64,000 bases of DNA from Alteromonadaceae bacterium 2753L.S.0a.02 (GCA_007827375.1 VISH01000002.1:310001-374000); one strand, 5' to 3'. Positions 27,442 through 35,983 are shown, counted from the stretch's first letter. Notes: generated by a model not told the origin, from the letters alone. Program-made: numbers and translations.

Positions 27442-27770
27442 CCAGGGTCTGTTAACACTATTTAACCCGCTCTGCTGGAGCCTGTATTTCCGGCTGAAAG
27501 GCATTTGGAGTTTGGTTTAGCCGGGTTAAACGAGCGAGAAATAACATATCAGTATGGAAATACAGGCCCAGCCCTAGGGGTTGCGGCCAAAACTCCGCTT
27601 TCAGCGTTGCCTACATGGATGTAGGTACTGAGCGTGAGCAGGAGCGGAAGCGGTGTTTGTCGCTCGATTGGAACCACCAAACCACGCTCCGCACGTCGGG
27701 GTGCCGCGCCACTTGATAGCGAATTTTTGGCTGCAACAGAGTGGGTTAAAATAGTGTTAACAGGCCCTAG
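27442..27770. mobile_element. MITE-like element with about 35-bp terminal inverted repeats
   Basis: The left end (27443-27477) begins CAGGGTCTGTTAACACTATT. The right end, read in reverse from 27770, begins TAGGGCCTGTTAACACTATT and continues with AACCC(A/G)CTCTG. About 31 of 35 bases match. The interior of some 260 bases encodes no transposase. It contains a further inverted pair, GCCTGTATTTCC at 27480-27491 with GGAAATACAGGC at 27556-27567, and a palindrome CCTACATGGATGTAGG near 27610. No clear target-site duplication was seen. Confidence 0.65.
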
Positions 27771-28105
27771 ATCAGCTACAAAGCTAAAAGCCTTGATTAC
27801 TTTTGTCGCACTTGGTGCTTGAACTTAGGAGTGACGACCTAATTGCAATGATAGCTACCGGAACAAAAACAACGAATTCCCAATCGGCTCTGTACCAAAA
27901 AATACTAACGCGCAAACGATAATAAGCGGAGCTACTATATACACACAGAACAACCAATAATTATTTATGGGAACGTCACATTTATTCCAGCATTTACTAC
28001 ATCTTGTCAGGCTTAAGCTGGTTGCCAAGAGCGTTCTTACCGTACTTATGGAATGCTTTCTTATTTATTCTCATAGCGCCTAAAAAAATAAGCCCTATTA
28101 AAAAA
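27771..28105. other. Intergenic region without a recognised gene
   Basis: AT-rich sequence between the MITE-like element and the DUF1289 gene. Nothing recognised. Confidence 0.4.
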
Positions 28106-28294
28106 TCACGGTTGAATCCTATTATCCCGTTCTTTTTTTCTACGCGAACACTTCTCTAGAATCTGCTCTTTTTCAGCGTCAGTTGCTTCAGCCCACACCA
28201 GTATCTCAGACAAATGCCTAAAACAACCGACACAAATATCATTGTCATCAAGGCAACAGTGTCTTATACACGGTGATTCAAGCTCTTTGCTCAT
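28106..28294 (-). CDS. DUF1289 Cys-rich small protein
   Basis: About 62 residues from the ATG at 28294, with TTAAGGCG before it. ESPCIRHCCLDDNDICVGCFRHLSEILVWAEATDAEK (in parts) is the DUF1289 signature with four Cys, likely a metal-binding site. Function unknown. A longer frame start exists but the family normally begins here. Confidence 0.88.
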   Translation of the reverse strand: MSKELESPCIRHCCLDDNDICVGCFRHLSEILVWAEATDAEKEQILEKCSRRKKERDNRIQP

Positions 28295-28618
28295 CGCCTT
28301 AAAAAACCTAATGCTGTGCACAACCGCCGGAGCCAGGACTCGCACAACTTATGACGAGGTACTGGCGCGCGGTTATGCATTGTAGAATGGCGTCCGAATA
28401 GATATTTAGTAAGCTAGAAATTCTATATATCCCAATGACTAATTACCAATCTTCACCATGGCCAGAATGGACTTTGGTAACTTTCCCTCCGTCTACCCAC
28501 TCTGCATAAGCGTTGCGGAAAAAAATACACAGAAATCAAGTGAAATAAATAAGTCTCATAGCTATTTCCAATATATATGGAGCAAAAGTTGCCTGTTAGT
28601 GCTAAAGAAGTAGATCGT
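28295..28618. other. Intergenic region without a recognised gene
   Basis: About 320 AT-rich bases downstream of the small-protein array and upstream of the DUF1289 gene. No gene supported. Confidence 0.4.
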
Positions 28619-28942
28619 TTAATTTAGGAGTATGGCGCTAGGCATCGAATAAACCGGAAGAAAGTCCTGGCAAGGCTTGCCAGAATCATGCTCATTCCAA
28701 TAAAAAGCTACATTGGCATTTGTAACTTTCGCTGAGGTAAGAATCGTAAAAGCCTGATTTATTGATTCTTTAGTCCAACTTGAGTCTATTTCACACCATG
28801 AGTTACAGGACTTCTCCGATGTAAAGAAAACTCTATTGTTCTTAACGATAACTTTCGTAACCTTGTCATTCCAGCAATATTCGCCAGCTATTGCCCCTGT
28901 TGAAATGTAAAGCAATAGTGCTACTAAAGTATATTTCATCAT
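28619..28942 (-). CDS. Small secreted protein, array member 1
   Basis: A 107-residue protein with a signal peptide (KYTLVALLLYISTGAIA) and a mature part with four Cys. It carries a degenerate form of the array signature (FTILTSAKVTNANVAFYW), a helix followed by a strand, then PCQD. The second ATG (28939) is better spaced from AGGGAGAA than the first. It is the last gene in array order. Function unknown. Confidence 0.75.
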   Translation of the reverse strand: MMKYTLVALLLYISTGAIAGEYCWNDKVTKVIVKNNRVFFTSEKSCNSWCEIDSSWTKESINQAFTILTSAKVTNANVAFYWNEHDSGKPCQDFLPVYSMPSAILLN

Positions 28943-29107
28943 TTCTCCCTTCGAATAAAGTCGAGGTAAGCTGAGTTACAACATTATTTTTTTAAGGCCA
29001 AATCTAGGGAAAGCCAGAGGCGCCACCGCATATTTCAAGGGTTCCCTAGTTTAGATAACACCAATACGGCGCTGATCGCTACATGGCTCGGAAAATTGGT
29101 TGATTTT

Positions 29108-29425
29108 CTATTTTTTAAGCCAGAGGCCAACCCAGTCGCGGCTATGGGTTTGGCAGTCAGCATCGTCTGACAAATAACGCACGACTACGAATTTATCTGT
29201 TGCTATACTTGTTATGACCGTTGAGAGCATTGCGTTAAATGCAGAGCTCTCTGAACTCACGCTGGCCGAACCACCACCTTCGAAATTTACCCAAAGATGT
29301 GATTTAGCCTCATTGACTTCTGATGTCCCAACGAAATATTGATTTATTTTTTTTATGCATTCAGTAACTGCAAATGATTGGCTTGAATATAGTATTAAAA
29401 TAATCGCAAATATTTTCTTTTTCAT
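29108..29425 (-). CDS. Small secreted protein, array member 2
   Basis: About 105 residues from the ATG at 29425, chosen because the signal peptide (KKKIFAIILILYSSQSFA) starts there. The mature part shows TECIKKINQYFVG, a Ser/Gly-rich GGGSASVSSESS loop, then AMLSTVITSIATDKFVVVRY, the shared helix-strand signature, and DADCQT. The end WVGLWLKK is a strand. Two mature Cys could form a disulphide. Function unknown. Confidence 0.75.
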   Translation of the reverse strand: MKKKIFAIILILYSSQSFAVTECIKKINQYFVGTSEVNEAKSHLWVNFEGGGSASVSSESSAFNAMLSTVITSIATDKFVVVRYLSDDADCQTHSRDWVGLWLKK

Positions 29426-29496
29426 GATTCTCGCATTTTCCTTAACGTATTTTGGCAGACTAGTCACACTAGTTTAGTAGCTATATCAATAATGCT

Positions 29497-29826
29497 TTAT
29501 TGAACTTGTATGTGTTGGAAGCCGGCATAACCGGTGTTTGCCCAAATTTGGGCGCAGCTATCATTCACATAAATATTTACTGGTTTATCTGCCAAATAAG
29601 CGGCCAACAATATCGAAAAACTTTCTTGACGTCCTTTAGGGTCCATGATTATATCCCCGCTTTCATTCGTGGAGCAGCCGTTCGGGTTCGGATAGCTTTC
29701 TAACTTAATTAGAAGTTGCGTTGAACTAACGGAATATAGTTTTGTGATTTTTCTATCGCCGGACCAGCCTGCGGCTACTGCGAAAGCAGGTAATAGCAAC
29801 AGTGTAGATAATATAAATTGTTTCAT
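29497..29826 (-). CDS. Small secreted protein, array member 3
   Basis: About 109 residues from the ATG at 29826, with GGGAATAACGAT before it. Signal peptide KQFILSTLLLLPAFAVA, then AGWSGDRKITKLYSVSST, a first strand pair, NGCSTN, and the clearest array signature FSILLAAYLADKPVNIYV followed by NDSCAQ and a last strand FQHIQVQ. The W(S/T)GD opening and helix-strand layout recall SubB/PltB toxin B subunits from memory; this is a hypothesis only. Confidence 0.78.
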   Translation of the reverse strand: MKQFILSTLLLLPAFAVAAGWSGDRKITKLYSVSSTQLLIKLESYPNPNGCSTNESGDIIMDPKGRQESFSILLAAYLADKPVNIYVNDSCAQIWANTGYAGFQHIQVQ

Positions 29827-30291
29827 ATCGTTATTCCCGATTTGTATAAAATTGTTGTTTAAGATCAAAGTTGTGTGTAACGCTATTTAATCCAAACTCG
29901 CTTGTTCGGGCAGGTCGCTATGCTTATCAACAAAAACTATGGATCTCCCCCCGCGACAGCGATACTAGGTTTGTTTCATTATCTTTACTGAGCTCGAATA
30001 CCAAACAGTTGAGCGAGCGACTAGGTTATTTAAAGGTAAGAAGTCGCATTTTTATATGGCGAAAATGTAACAGTAACGGCGTCGGCAACGCGAAGTTCTG
30101 AAGTTGAACACCGCCTATTGGATGATGCTCGATAGCCAATTAAACCTCCATAATATTTGTAGCGATTAACCCGGTGGCACGTAAGTTCCTTTAAATATGG
30201 GCATGGCTAAACAAAGAATATGTCTACATATCATGATTTGGCGGGCTTTACGCCACCAAGGTCTTGTCGCATTTAGATCCAGTGCAGCTAT
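29827..30291. other. Long spacer in the small-protein array
   Basis: About 465 bases between array members 3 and 4, several times longer than other spacers. No full open gene with array features was found. It may hold a decayed member, but I see no signal peptide or signature motif left. Confidence 0.4.
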
Positions 30292-30660
30292 TTAAAACCC
30301 ATCTCCGACTCTCGTTACTTGCACCGTACAGCCTGGTCCTTTTTCTGTGTTCATGTATAAGCCAATTTTTTTATTGCTCATATACGCGGCGAGCATCATT
30401 GTGTACATTCGATTTTTAATCTCCTCTGTGACGCCCTCTTCACCAGTCATAATTCTAAATCTGTCTGTGCAATTAGTTGCACCGTTACTTGAGCTTCCGC
30501 TTGTCCAGATTTGATCTGTTAAAGTCAGCAATACCTGATATTGGTTAGCGCCGTACTGGCCATACTCTTCAACAATTTGAACTTTTCCAAATACCCACTG
30601 ATTAGCGTATGAAGTTAAAGGAAAAAGTATTGCGATAATAAATGAAAGAATAAGTTTCAT
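30292..30660 (-). CDS. Small secreted protein, array member 4
   Basis: A 122-residue protein starting with a signal peptide (KLILSFIIAILFPLTSYA) after AGGATCTTACA. Mature part: NQWVFGKVQIVEEYG, strands VLLTLTDQIW, a NCTDRF Cys, then YTMMLAAYMSNKKIGLYM, the array signature, and GPGCTVQVTRV. Two Cys flank the signature, as in most members. Function unknown. Confidence 0.78.
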   Translation of the reverse strand: MKLILSFIIAILFPLTSYANQWVFGKVQIVEEYGQYGANQYQVLLTLTDQIWTSGSSSNGATNCTDRFRIMTGEEGVTEEIKNRMYTMMLAAYMSNKKIGLYMNTEKGPGCTVQVTRVGDGF

Positions 30661-30764
30661 TGTAAGATCCTGAGTTTTTTGTATGCGGTTAACACATGTG
30701 TACTTGCGCTCGAATCCATTTAATGCGAGGGAGTGGAACGATTACAGCGCTACCGATCTGACGC

Positions 30765-31118
30765 TTACTTGTTTAATTGAATTCCAGTTAAAGCACAATA
30801 CTGAGGGTTTCCCCAAGGTGAAATATCGTCCAGATTGTATGTGATTTGAATGGATGATTTAGCCGCAAGCGCTGCCAAAGCAACAGAATATGCAGTTTGA
30901 TTCACCGTTGAATCAAACCACACACCTTTACTACAGGTACCTTCAAGTCCACTGATAAGGATTAAAGAAATTGGGCGCGCGGCTGTGGTCTCATGATGAG
31001 ATGTGTGCACCTTCAATGCATTAATACCATTCTCTGAAATATTTGCGATTTTTTCATTCCAGGCGAATGCTTTGACTGAAATTATACTGCTTATAAATAA
31101 ACAAATTAGTATTCTCAC
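30765..31118 (-). CDS. Small secreted protein, array member 5
   Basis: A 117-residue protein with signal peptide RILICLFISSIISVKAFA. Mature: WNEKIANISENGINALKV, then EGTCSKGVWF and the signature YSVALAALAAKSSIQITY, ending NPQYCALTGIQLNK. The final strand and Cys pair match the other members. Function unknown. Confidence 0.77.
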   Translation of the reverse strand: MRILICLFISSIISVKAFAWNEKIANISENGINALKVHTSHHETTAARPISLILISGLEGTCSKGVWFDSTVNQTAYSVALAALAAKSSIQITYNLDDISPWGNPQYCALTGIQLNK

Positions 31119-31373
31119 TCTAAATTTTCTCCTCTAAGCTTGATAAGCTGTCCACAGCTGCTTTACAAGCGGTGTGGGTTTTGTGCGAAAATGGTTTATG
31201 TAAGCGGAAAAGGCGCATAGCTTTCGTTGTCAACTGAAAAGCCGCGTAAAGTTATTGATCACTCAGATGTTTATGCCACCCCATCCCAGTGGAGCCGTTA
31301 TCGTTCATTAGCTATTTGTTTGCCACTCTCGCAGCTAGTGTCATGCTAGACCACAATTTATACTTTTCTTCGT

Positions 31374-31694
31374 TCATTTCACGGTTATATCTTTTATGTG
31401 GGCTGCTTTTATTAATGGAGCGACTAGTAGTAATGAGGAAGATCCCTGTTTTAAGTAGAAAAACTTAAAATAGGTATTAGTCACTTCGTTTTTTTTAATA
31501 CAGCCTAAAACCCTATCGAAGCCATCTTTTTCGCTCACGCTCATTAGCTTAAAATCTTTTTTCTCTAAGTCTTCGTTAGTTTTTGGAGCTACGCCAAATG
31601 ATGCCATTTCAATCTTTTCAAGACTCAATTCACCAATCTCGGTATCGTTTAACTTTTGCGGGGCATAGACAGCAAATCTATTGCACGATCGCAT
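31374..31694 (-). CDS. Orphan small protein in the array, unrelated or truncated
   Basis: A possible 106-residue protein (RSCNRFAVYAPQKLNDTEIG at its start). It has no signal peptide and no array signature. Two Cys, and a hydrophobic SSLLLVAPLIKAA near the end. An in-frame stop lies 15 bases upstream of the ATG, so the 5' part of an older gene may have been lost. No family recognised. Confidence 0.4.
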   Translation of the reverse strand: MRSCNRFAVYAPQKLNDTEIGELSLEKIEMASFGVAPKTNEDLEKKDFKLMSVSEKDGFDRVLGCIKKNEVTNTYFKFFYLKQGSSSLLLVAPLIKAAHIKDITVK

Positions 31695-31759
31695 ATGCTT
31701 TTCAGCCAGTTAAATTCTGATGTTATAGCGCTGTCCTGCTCGACCGCTTGGTTGCATTT

Positions 31760-32101
31760 CTATTCGTTTAGCATGGGGCCATAGTACCAGTTTTCCAAGG
31801 TGCTCCAGTCTGCTTGACTCTCCTTAGAGCAATCACCAGCATTAAACCACATAGAGATTTTTTTGCCTGTTGTTTGTGCTGTTAGCAACATTGCGTAAAT
31901 CGCATGACATGCTTCGGTCGTTGTATTGTTAGTCGGACTAGTAAGATTGCATATGTTTTGGTATCTCCAATTCATAAGGGTAGACACAAGAACAGCTCCA
32001 CCAGGTGTAAGTGTTACGCCAGATATGTTTCCTGTGCATGCGAATCCTGCAAAGGCGTTGCTCGACATAAACAGAGCTATTACTATAAATGCTTTTTTCA
32101 T
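31760..32101 (-). CDS. Small secreted protein, array member 6
   Basis: A 113-residue protein after a strong ribosome-binding site (AGGGAGATGAA). Signal peptide KKAFIVIALFMSSNAFA; mature FACTGNISGVTLTPGGAVLV, QNICNLTSP, then the signature YAMLLTAQTTGKKISMWF and NAGDCSKE. Four Cys. A typical array member by layout. Function unknown. Confidence 0.78.
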   Translation of the reverse strand: MKKAFIVIALFMSSNAFAGFACTGNISGVTLTPGGAVLVSTLMNWRYQNICNLTSPTNNTTTEACHAIYAMLLTAQTTGKKISMWFNAGDCSKESQADWSTLENWYYGPMLNE

Positions 32102-32234
32102 TTCATCTCCCTAAAAATATATGGTTGTGCTCAGTTACGTTTTTGGCGTACAGCGTCATTGTGAAATAATGCCCAAAGGACATGCACAATGAGAAGCTTA
32201 GGACAAATCGTCAACTGGAGAGCTTGTTTGTACT

Positions 32235-32558
32235 CTACTGCTGTTTATTTAAGTAAAAAGCAGTTAACACTGCAGTATTGCCATGAACAGTACAGCTATC
32301 ACCGTTAGCCGTTGCCGATACTGGAACCTGACTGCTATATGCAATTAAAATCATAGATTTTACATAATCCATATTCGCTCCGTCGTCTCGAAATGCCAGT
32401 CTTGCATTTTGACTACAGTCACAACTTGTTGGTTTGTCAAAATTTACAAATATATAGCCATCGTGATACCTGTGTGTACCCACAACCCTTGCGTCACTCA
32501 AGCCACAAGCGTTTGTTACTTTTGCGAGCAACAAAATTATAAACAATAAATATTTCAC
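32235..32558 (-). CDS. Small secreted protein, array member 7
   Basis: A 107-residue protein with a short signal peptide (KYLLFIILLLAKVTNA) directly followed by Cys-Gly; the CGL could be a lipobox-like site, but TNAC lacks the usual Leu, so a lipoprotein is only possible. Signature region KSMILIAYSSQVPVSATA, then NGDSCTVHG. Preceding GGAGTGAA is a good ribosome-binding site. Confidence 0.75.
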   Translation of the reverse strand: MKYLLFIILLLAKVTNACGLSDARVVGTHRYHDGYIFVNFDKPTSCDCSQNARLAFRDDGANMDYVKSMILIAYSSQVPVSATANGDSCTVHGNTAVLTAFYLNKQQ

Positions 32559-32615
32559 TCCAATTTCCCCTTTTATCTGATAACGCTGCGCTGATGTTTT
32601 AACATCTTGCTAAAA

Positions 32616-32942
32616 TTAATTTTTTATTTCCGCCCTAAATAATTTACAGTTTTGGTCTGTGTATAACTCTATGGTTTTGTCGGCCAGTTTTGCTGCGAGC
32701 AAATAGCTAAAAATCATATTGTAAGAAAGTTCACTTACGTTCGGGTTATTTGGTCGCAGGACTAATGATTGGCAATTTGGGTTCGGATCATCGGTGGTAA
32801 TATATATTTCGTCAACTCCGTTATGGTTCACTATCATTCTAATTATTTTACCTATTGCTCCTTGCTGCTGTTCCTGAGAATGGGCACATAGGGAGGCGGT
32901 CAAAAAAATAATAAATATTAAGGTTTTTTTCACGTTTATCAC
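32616..32942 (-). CDS. Small secreted protein, array member 8
   Basis: A 108-residue protein. Signal peptide VKKTLIFIIFLTASLCAHS; mature QEQQQGAIGKIIRMIVNHNG, NPNCQSLVLRP, signature FSYLLAAKLADKTIELYT followed by DQNCKLFRAEIKN. The G-x-I opening strand and Cys-flanked signature are the same as in member 3. Function unknown. Confidence 0.78.
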   Translation of the reverse strand: MINVKKTLIFIIFLTASLCAHSQEQQQGAIGKIIRMIVNHNGVDEIYITTDDPNPNCQSLVLRPNNPNVSELSYNMIFSYLLAAKLADKTIELYTDQNCKLFRAEIKN

Positions 32943-33063
32943 TTTATCTATAGTTGAATTTAACGTTAACAGCGTAAGCCCGCACTATGGAATTTGTTTT
33001 TTGCGATTATGAGCGCTTAGAATTTACAAGATCAATCGTAGCAGTATGGGTCAGGTGTGTACG

Positions 33064-33468
33064 TCAGTTATGCTTTTTATACAACGATGGCCCGTAAACA
33101 TTCTTGAATTTAGACCCTCTAAAAGTGCCAGCATTGCCTAGAACCAATAGCCATCCGACAACAGGCACGAACCAAGCCAAGCACCAGAAACCCGATTTTC
33201 CTAAATCGTGCCAGCGTTTAGTTTGAACCGCCATTGCCGGCCATAATAATAGTAACGCCAATATAATCCTTATTGCCTCGCCTACAAGAGAGCTAGAAAA
33301 CAACAAAATCATGATGTACGGAATATAGAATACCCAGAACTGTTTTCTATTTAAGCGGCCCTCAAAACTAAAAAGCCATTCAAGGGGATCCAGGTCAATA
33401 GGCACATCTAAAAAAGCTGCTTTTTTCTCGACGTCACTTTCTGGAGTTTGATATATATTTTCTGTCAT
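33064..33468 (-). CDS. DUF805 membrane protein
   Basis: A 134-residue protein. After a polar N-terminus it shows the DUF805 motifs: FSFEGRLNRKQFWVF, then a hydrophobic hairpin, VQTKRWHDLGKSGFW, and a last membrane segment. Function of this family is unknown. It is inserted between array members 8 and 9 on the same strand and is not related to them. Confidence 0.88.
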   Translation of the reverse strand: MTENIYQTPESDVEKKAAFLDVPIDLDPLEWLFSFEGRLNRKQFWVFYIPYIMILLFSSSLVGEAIRIILALLLLWPAMAVQTKRWHDLGKSGFWCLAWFVPVVGWLLVLGNAGTFRGSKFKNVYGPSLYKKHN

Positions 33469-33545
33469 TCAATTCTCTCCGCAGTACTATGGCCGTAGCA
33501 CCAGCTCCACAGTGTGGTTTTCGTGGCTGCGTTTGTTATCTGGAC

Positions 33546-33887
33546 CTATCCTTTAAAATCTATTGCAACTAACTTTGCAGATTGACCAAATGGCCCTGCA
33601 ATACAATCACCTCCACCGACCCAAACCAATTTATCAGTCGTTTTTGCCGTTAAAGCAAGACTAAACATTGCTTTGTCGTAGTCTTGGGTTGGATCTAACC
33701 ATAAAGACATACCATCTGCTTGATTGGTACAGGATTCCGAATTATCAAAACCGCCATTTTTTATTAAAATAAATATTTTACTATTATAAGCAAAAACGCT
33801 CGTAATCTTACCTTGATAGGAAGCTGCGAAGCTGGACGTACTTATGAACATAATCAGAAATATTTTTATTGCCCAACTAAATTTCAT
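33546..33887 (-). CDS. Small secreted protein, array member 9
   Basis: About 113 residues from the ATG at 33887, preceded by AAAGGAGTAAAC; a longer frame start is not credible. Signal peptide KFSWAIKIFLIMFISTSSFA; mature ASYQGKITSVFAYNSKIFIL, ESCTNQ, signature FSLALTAKTTDKLVWVGG and GDCIAG. Function unknown. Confidence 0.78.
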   Translation of the reverse strand: MKFSWAIKIFLIMFISTSSFAASYQGKITSVFAYNSKIFILIKNGGFDNSESCTNQADGMSLWLDPTQDYDKAMFSLALTAKTTDKLVWVGGGDCIAGPFGQSAKLVAIDFKG

Positions 33888-34056
33888 GTTTACTCCTTTA
33901 TGATTGCATAACCCCCATGTTAGTTGCCCTCGCACCGGAGGGGGTTTTGTGTAAGCGTGAAGCATAGTGCAATGCACAAAAGCTGCGTAGGTTTATGGTT
34001 CAAGCTGGACGGGGCTGTTTAAATTAGCTTTAAAATGAATATTGCCACAGTATCAA

Positions 34057-34362
34057 TTACTCAGGATACACTCTAACCATATGGGCACCGATGCTTAGTT
34101 CATAAGCACTGCAGTCATAGCCTTCCGGGTACCTTATCGATACATTTTTATCAGCCATATGTGCAGCCAAAACAGCTGAATACATTTCTTTCGTACCATC
34201 AACATTATAAAACCCTAATAGATGCCAGTTTTGGTTTTCTAAGAAAACAAGAACTTTATCTCGTTCAACCTGGACATACTTTATTTTTTCGGGTGGACAA
34301 TCCTTTCCATGGGCGTTGACCGATAAAATAATTACAAATAACAAAAATATTTTCCTAATCAT
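34057..34362 (-). CDS. Small secreted protein, array member 10
   Basis: About 101 residues from the ATG at 34362, with TAGGAGTAGGA before it. Signal peptide IRKIFLLFVIILSVNAHG; mature KDCPPEKIKYVQVERDKVLV, then YSAVLAAHMADKNVSIRY, one of the best signatures, YDCSAY and a last strand AHMVRVYPE. Function unknown. Confidence 0.78.
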   Translation of the reverse strand: MIRKIFLLFVIILSVNAHGKDCPPEKIKYVQVERDKVLVFLENQNWHLLGFYNVDGTKEMYSAVLAAHMADKNVSIRYPEGYDCSAYELSIGAHMVRVYPE

Positions 34363-34476
34363 TCCTACTCCTAATCTTTTGAGTGACGTTTCAGCCAGCG
34401 GCGAGCAAAAAAAGTTCAAACCTGCAGGGCTAATGCTCGCTTTTCTTGTTACACTTCATTGATTCCAAGCAAACAG

Positions 34477-34800
34477 TTAATAAGTAAATTGAATATAGTT
34501 TACAGCCGCATGGCCACACGCTATTTTTCCTGTTGTCGTAACAGTTATGTTTTTATCCGCGGTATAGGAAGTTAATAGCATGCTTACAATCACATCATGC
34601 CCCGGGTAGCTTAATGGGATGGAGAACCAGCCGTTATTGGAAACAACCGGGTCTGCTTCAGTAACACCTTTTAGGCGAAAAAAAGTACATTCTCGGGAGT
34701 CAGGGCTATGGATTGTTTCCACTATTTTGTTAGTGTGCGAGAGAGCATATGAATGGTGATAAAATAATATGCTCAGGATTATTACTAATTTAGATTTCAT
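34477..34800 (-). CDS. Small secreted protein, array member 11 (first in order)
   Basis: A 107-residue protein with signal peptide KSKLVIILSILFYHHSYA. Mature: NKIVETIHSPDSRECTFFRL, then VSMLLTSYTADKNITVTT, the array signature, IACGHAAVNYIQFTY with the closing strand. It is the most upstream gene of the minus-strand array, so the promoter for at least this gene is in 34801-35100. Function unknown. Confidence 0.77.
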   Translation of the reverse strand: MKSKLVIILSILFYHHSYALSHTNKIVETIHSPDSRECTFFRLKGVTEADPVVSNNGWFSIPLSYPGHDVIVSMLLTSYTADKNITVTTTGKIACGHAAVNYIQFTY

Positions 34801-35147
34801 TATTCGTTTTTCTATTATTCACGCCAAACATTTTCATACGTCCCATAAAAATACATATACCAGCCATTCCAACATATATAACCCCTGAGTAACACATCTC
34901 CATATCAAATTTACCAAAAAAGCATAATAGGTCTTGTAATTCAAATAGTTAAGGCTGTTTTTAAGGAAATTACTTTAAGTAAATATGCGCCTAGTCGCTG
35001 ATATGCACAAAACTACCCCAAAATTGGCATTTTCGACATCATCGGGTGATCAATCTTTGAGCTGGCGATTGGGTAAAGATCAAACAAAGCGGTGACGGGT
35101 AAGTTACAATATGTCTTTCTGTCCAAGTGCCGTACCAAATAACTCTC
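34801..35147. other. Divergent intergenic region between the array and pflA
   Basis: About 350 AT-rich bases that should carry promoters for the array (minus) and for the PflA/TAXI pair (plus). No reliable promoter or operator could be fixed. Confidence 0.4.
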
Positions 35148-35945
35148 ATGCCTAATAGTTTCAACGATCTTAATATCATCGATATCGACCAGGAGCATAT
35201 GCTCGGTCGTATTCACTCCTTTGAAAAATGCAGTGCGCTGGATGGTCCGGGCTTGAGAGTCGTGGTGTTTATGCAGGGTTGCCAGTTCCGCTGCAAGTAT
35301 TGCCATAATCGCGACAGTTGGGATCTTCATGCGGGGAGTTTGTATTCCGTGCAGGAGGTTATTGAGCAGGTTTTGCCTTTTTCGGGATTTCTACAGTCCT
35401 CAAAAGGCGGCGTTACGGTGAGCGGTGGTGAGGCCTTGCTTCAACCTGAGTTTCTCACAATGCTATTTCAGCAACTCAAAAAACTGGGCTTCCACACCTG
35501 TTTGGATACCAATGGCTATGTGAACGAACACTTGTGGGGCGAAACGCTGGATGAACTGTTGCGGGTCACGGATTTGGTGTTGCTCGATATAAAGCACATC
35601 AACCGCCGCAAGCATGAGGCGCTGGTTGGCGTAAGCAATGACCGCACCCGAAATTTTGCGCGTTATCTGGCGGATACCAATCACCCGGTGTGGATTCGTC
35701 ATGTGATGGTTCCGGGGTATACGGACGAATGGGAAGACCTGCGCGAGATGGCGCAATTCTTACAAGCCATGAGCAATATCCAGAAAATCGAAATTCTGCC
35801 TTACCATCGCATGGGTAAGCCCAAGTGGGAGGAGATGGGCTTGGAGTACCCTCTGGCTGATGTTGAACCACCGAGCCGTGATTTTATCTCTGAGGTAATC
35901 GCAATGTTTAATGCAGAGTTTGGGTTACAGCTAGTCTCAAGTTAA
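35148..35945 (+). CDS. pflA: Radical-SAM pyruvate formate-lyase-activating-enzyme homologue (PflA)
   Basis: About 265 residues from the ATG at 35148 (a GTG at 35127 is possible). GRIHSFEKCSALDGPGLRVV, CQFRCKYCHNRDSW with the CxxxCxxC iron-sulphur motif, KGGVTVSGGEALLQPEF, and LDTNGYVN are typical of PflA. The enzyme uses SAM to make the glycyl radical on pyruvate formate-lyase. No pflB is in the window, so its partner is elsewhere or it serves another glycyl-radical protein. The TAXI gene follows after 38 bases. Confidence 0.88.
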   Translation: MPNSFNDLNIIDIDQEHMLGRIHSFEKCSALDGPGLRVVVFMQGCQFRCKYCHNRDSWDLHAGSLYSVQEVIEQVLPFSGFLQSSKGGVTVSGGEALLQPEFLTMLFQQLKKLGFHTCLDTNGYVNEHLWGETLDELLRVTDLVLLDIKHINRRKHEALVGVSNDRTRNFARYLADTNHPVWIRHVMVPGYTDEWEDLREMAQFLQAMSNIQKIEILPYHRMGKPKWEEMGLEYPLADVEPPSRDFISEVIAMFNAEFGLQLVSS

Positions 35946-35983
35946 ATTTCGCCTGATACGCCCTTTTATTAAGGCCAAAGCCC

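Noticed and set aside
26792..27520. Several open frames across the 21-nt repeats
   Set aside because: They arise from the GC-rich repeat, shift frame with unit length, and lack ribosome-binding sites and family features.
29871..30101. Plus-strand frame in the array spacer
   Set aside because: GTG start, no family, opposite strand to the array, composition of a chance frame.
28619..34800. Integron cassette array
   Set aside because: No full attC and no integrase gene in the window; only short GTTATC/ATAACAA words. Kept as an open test.
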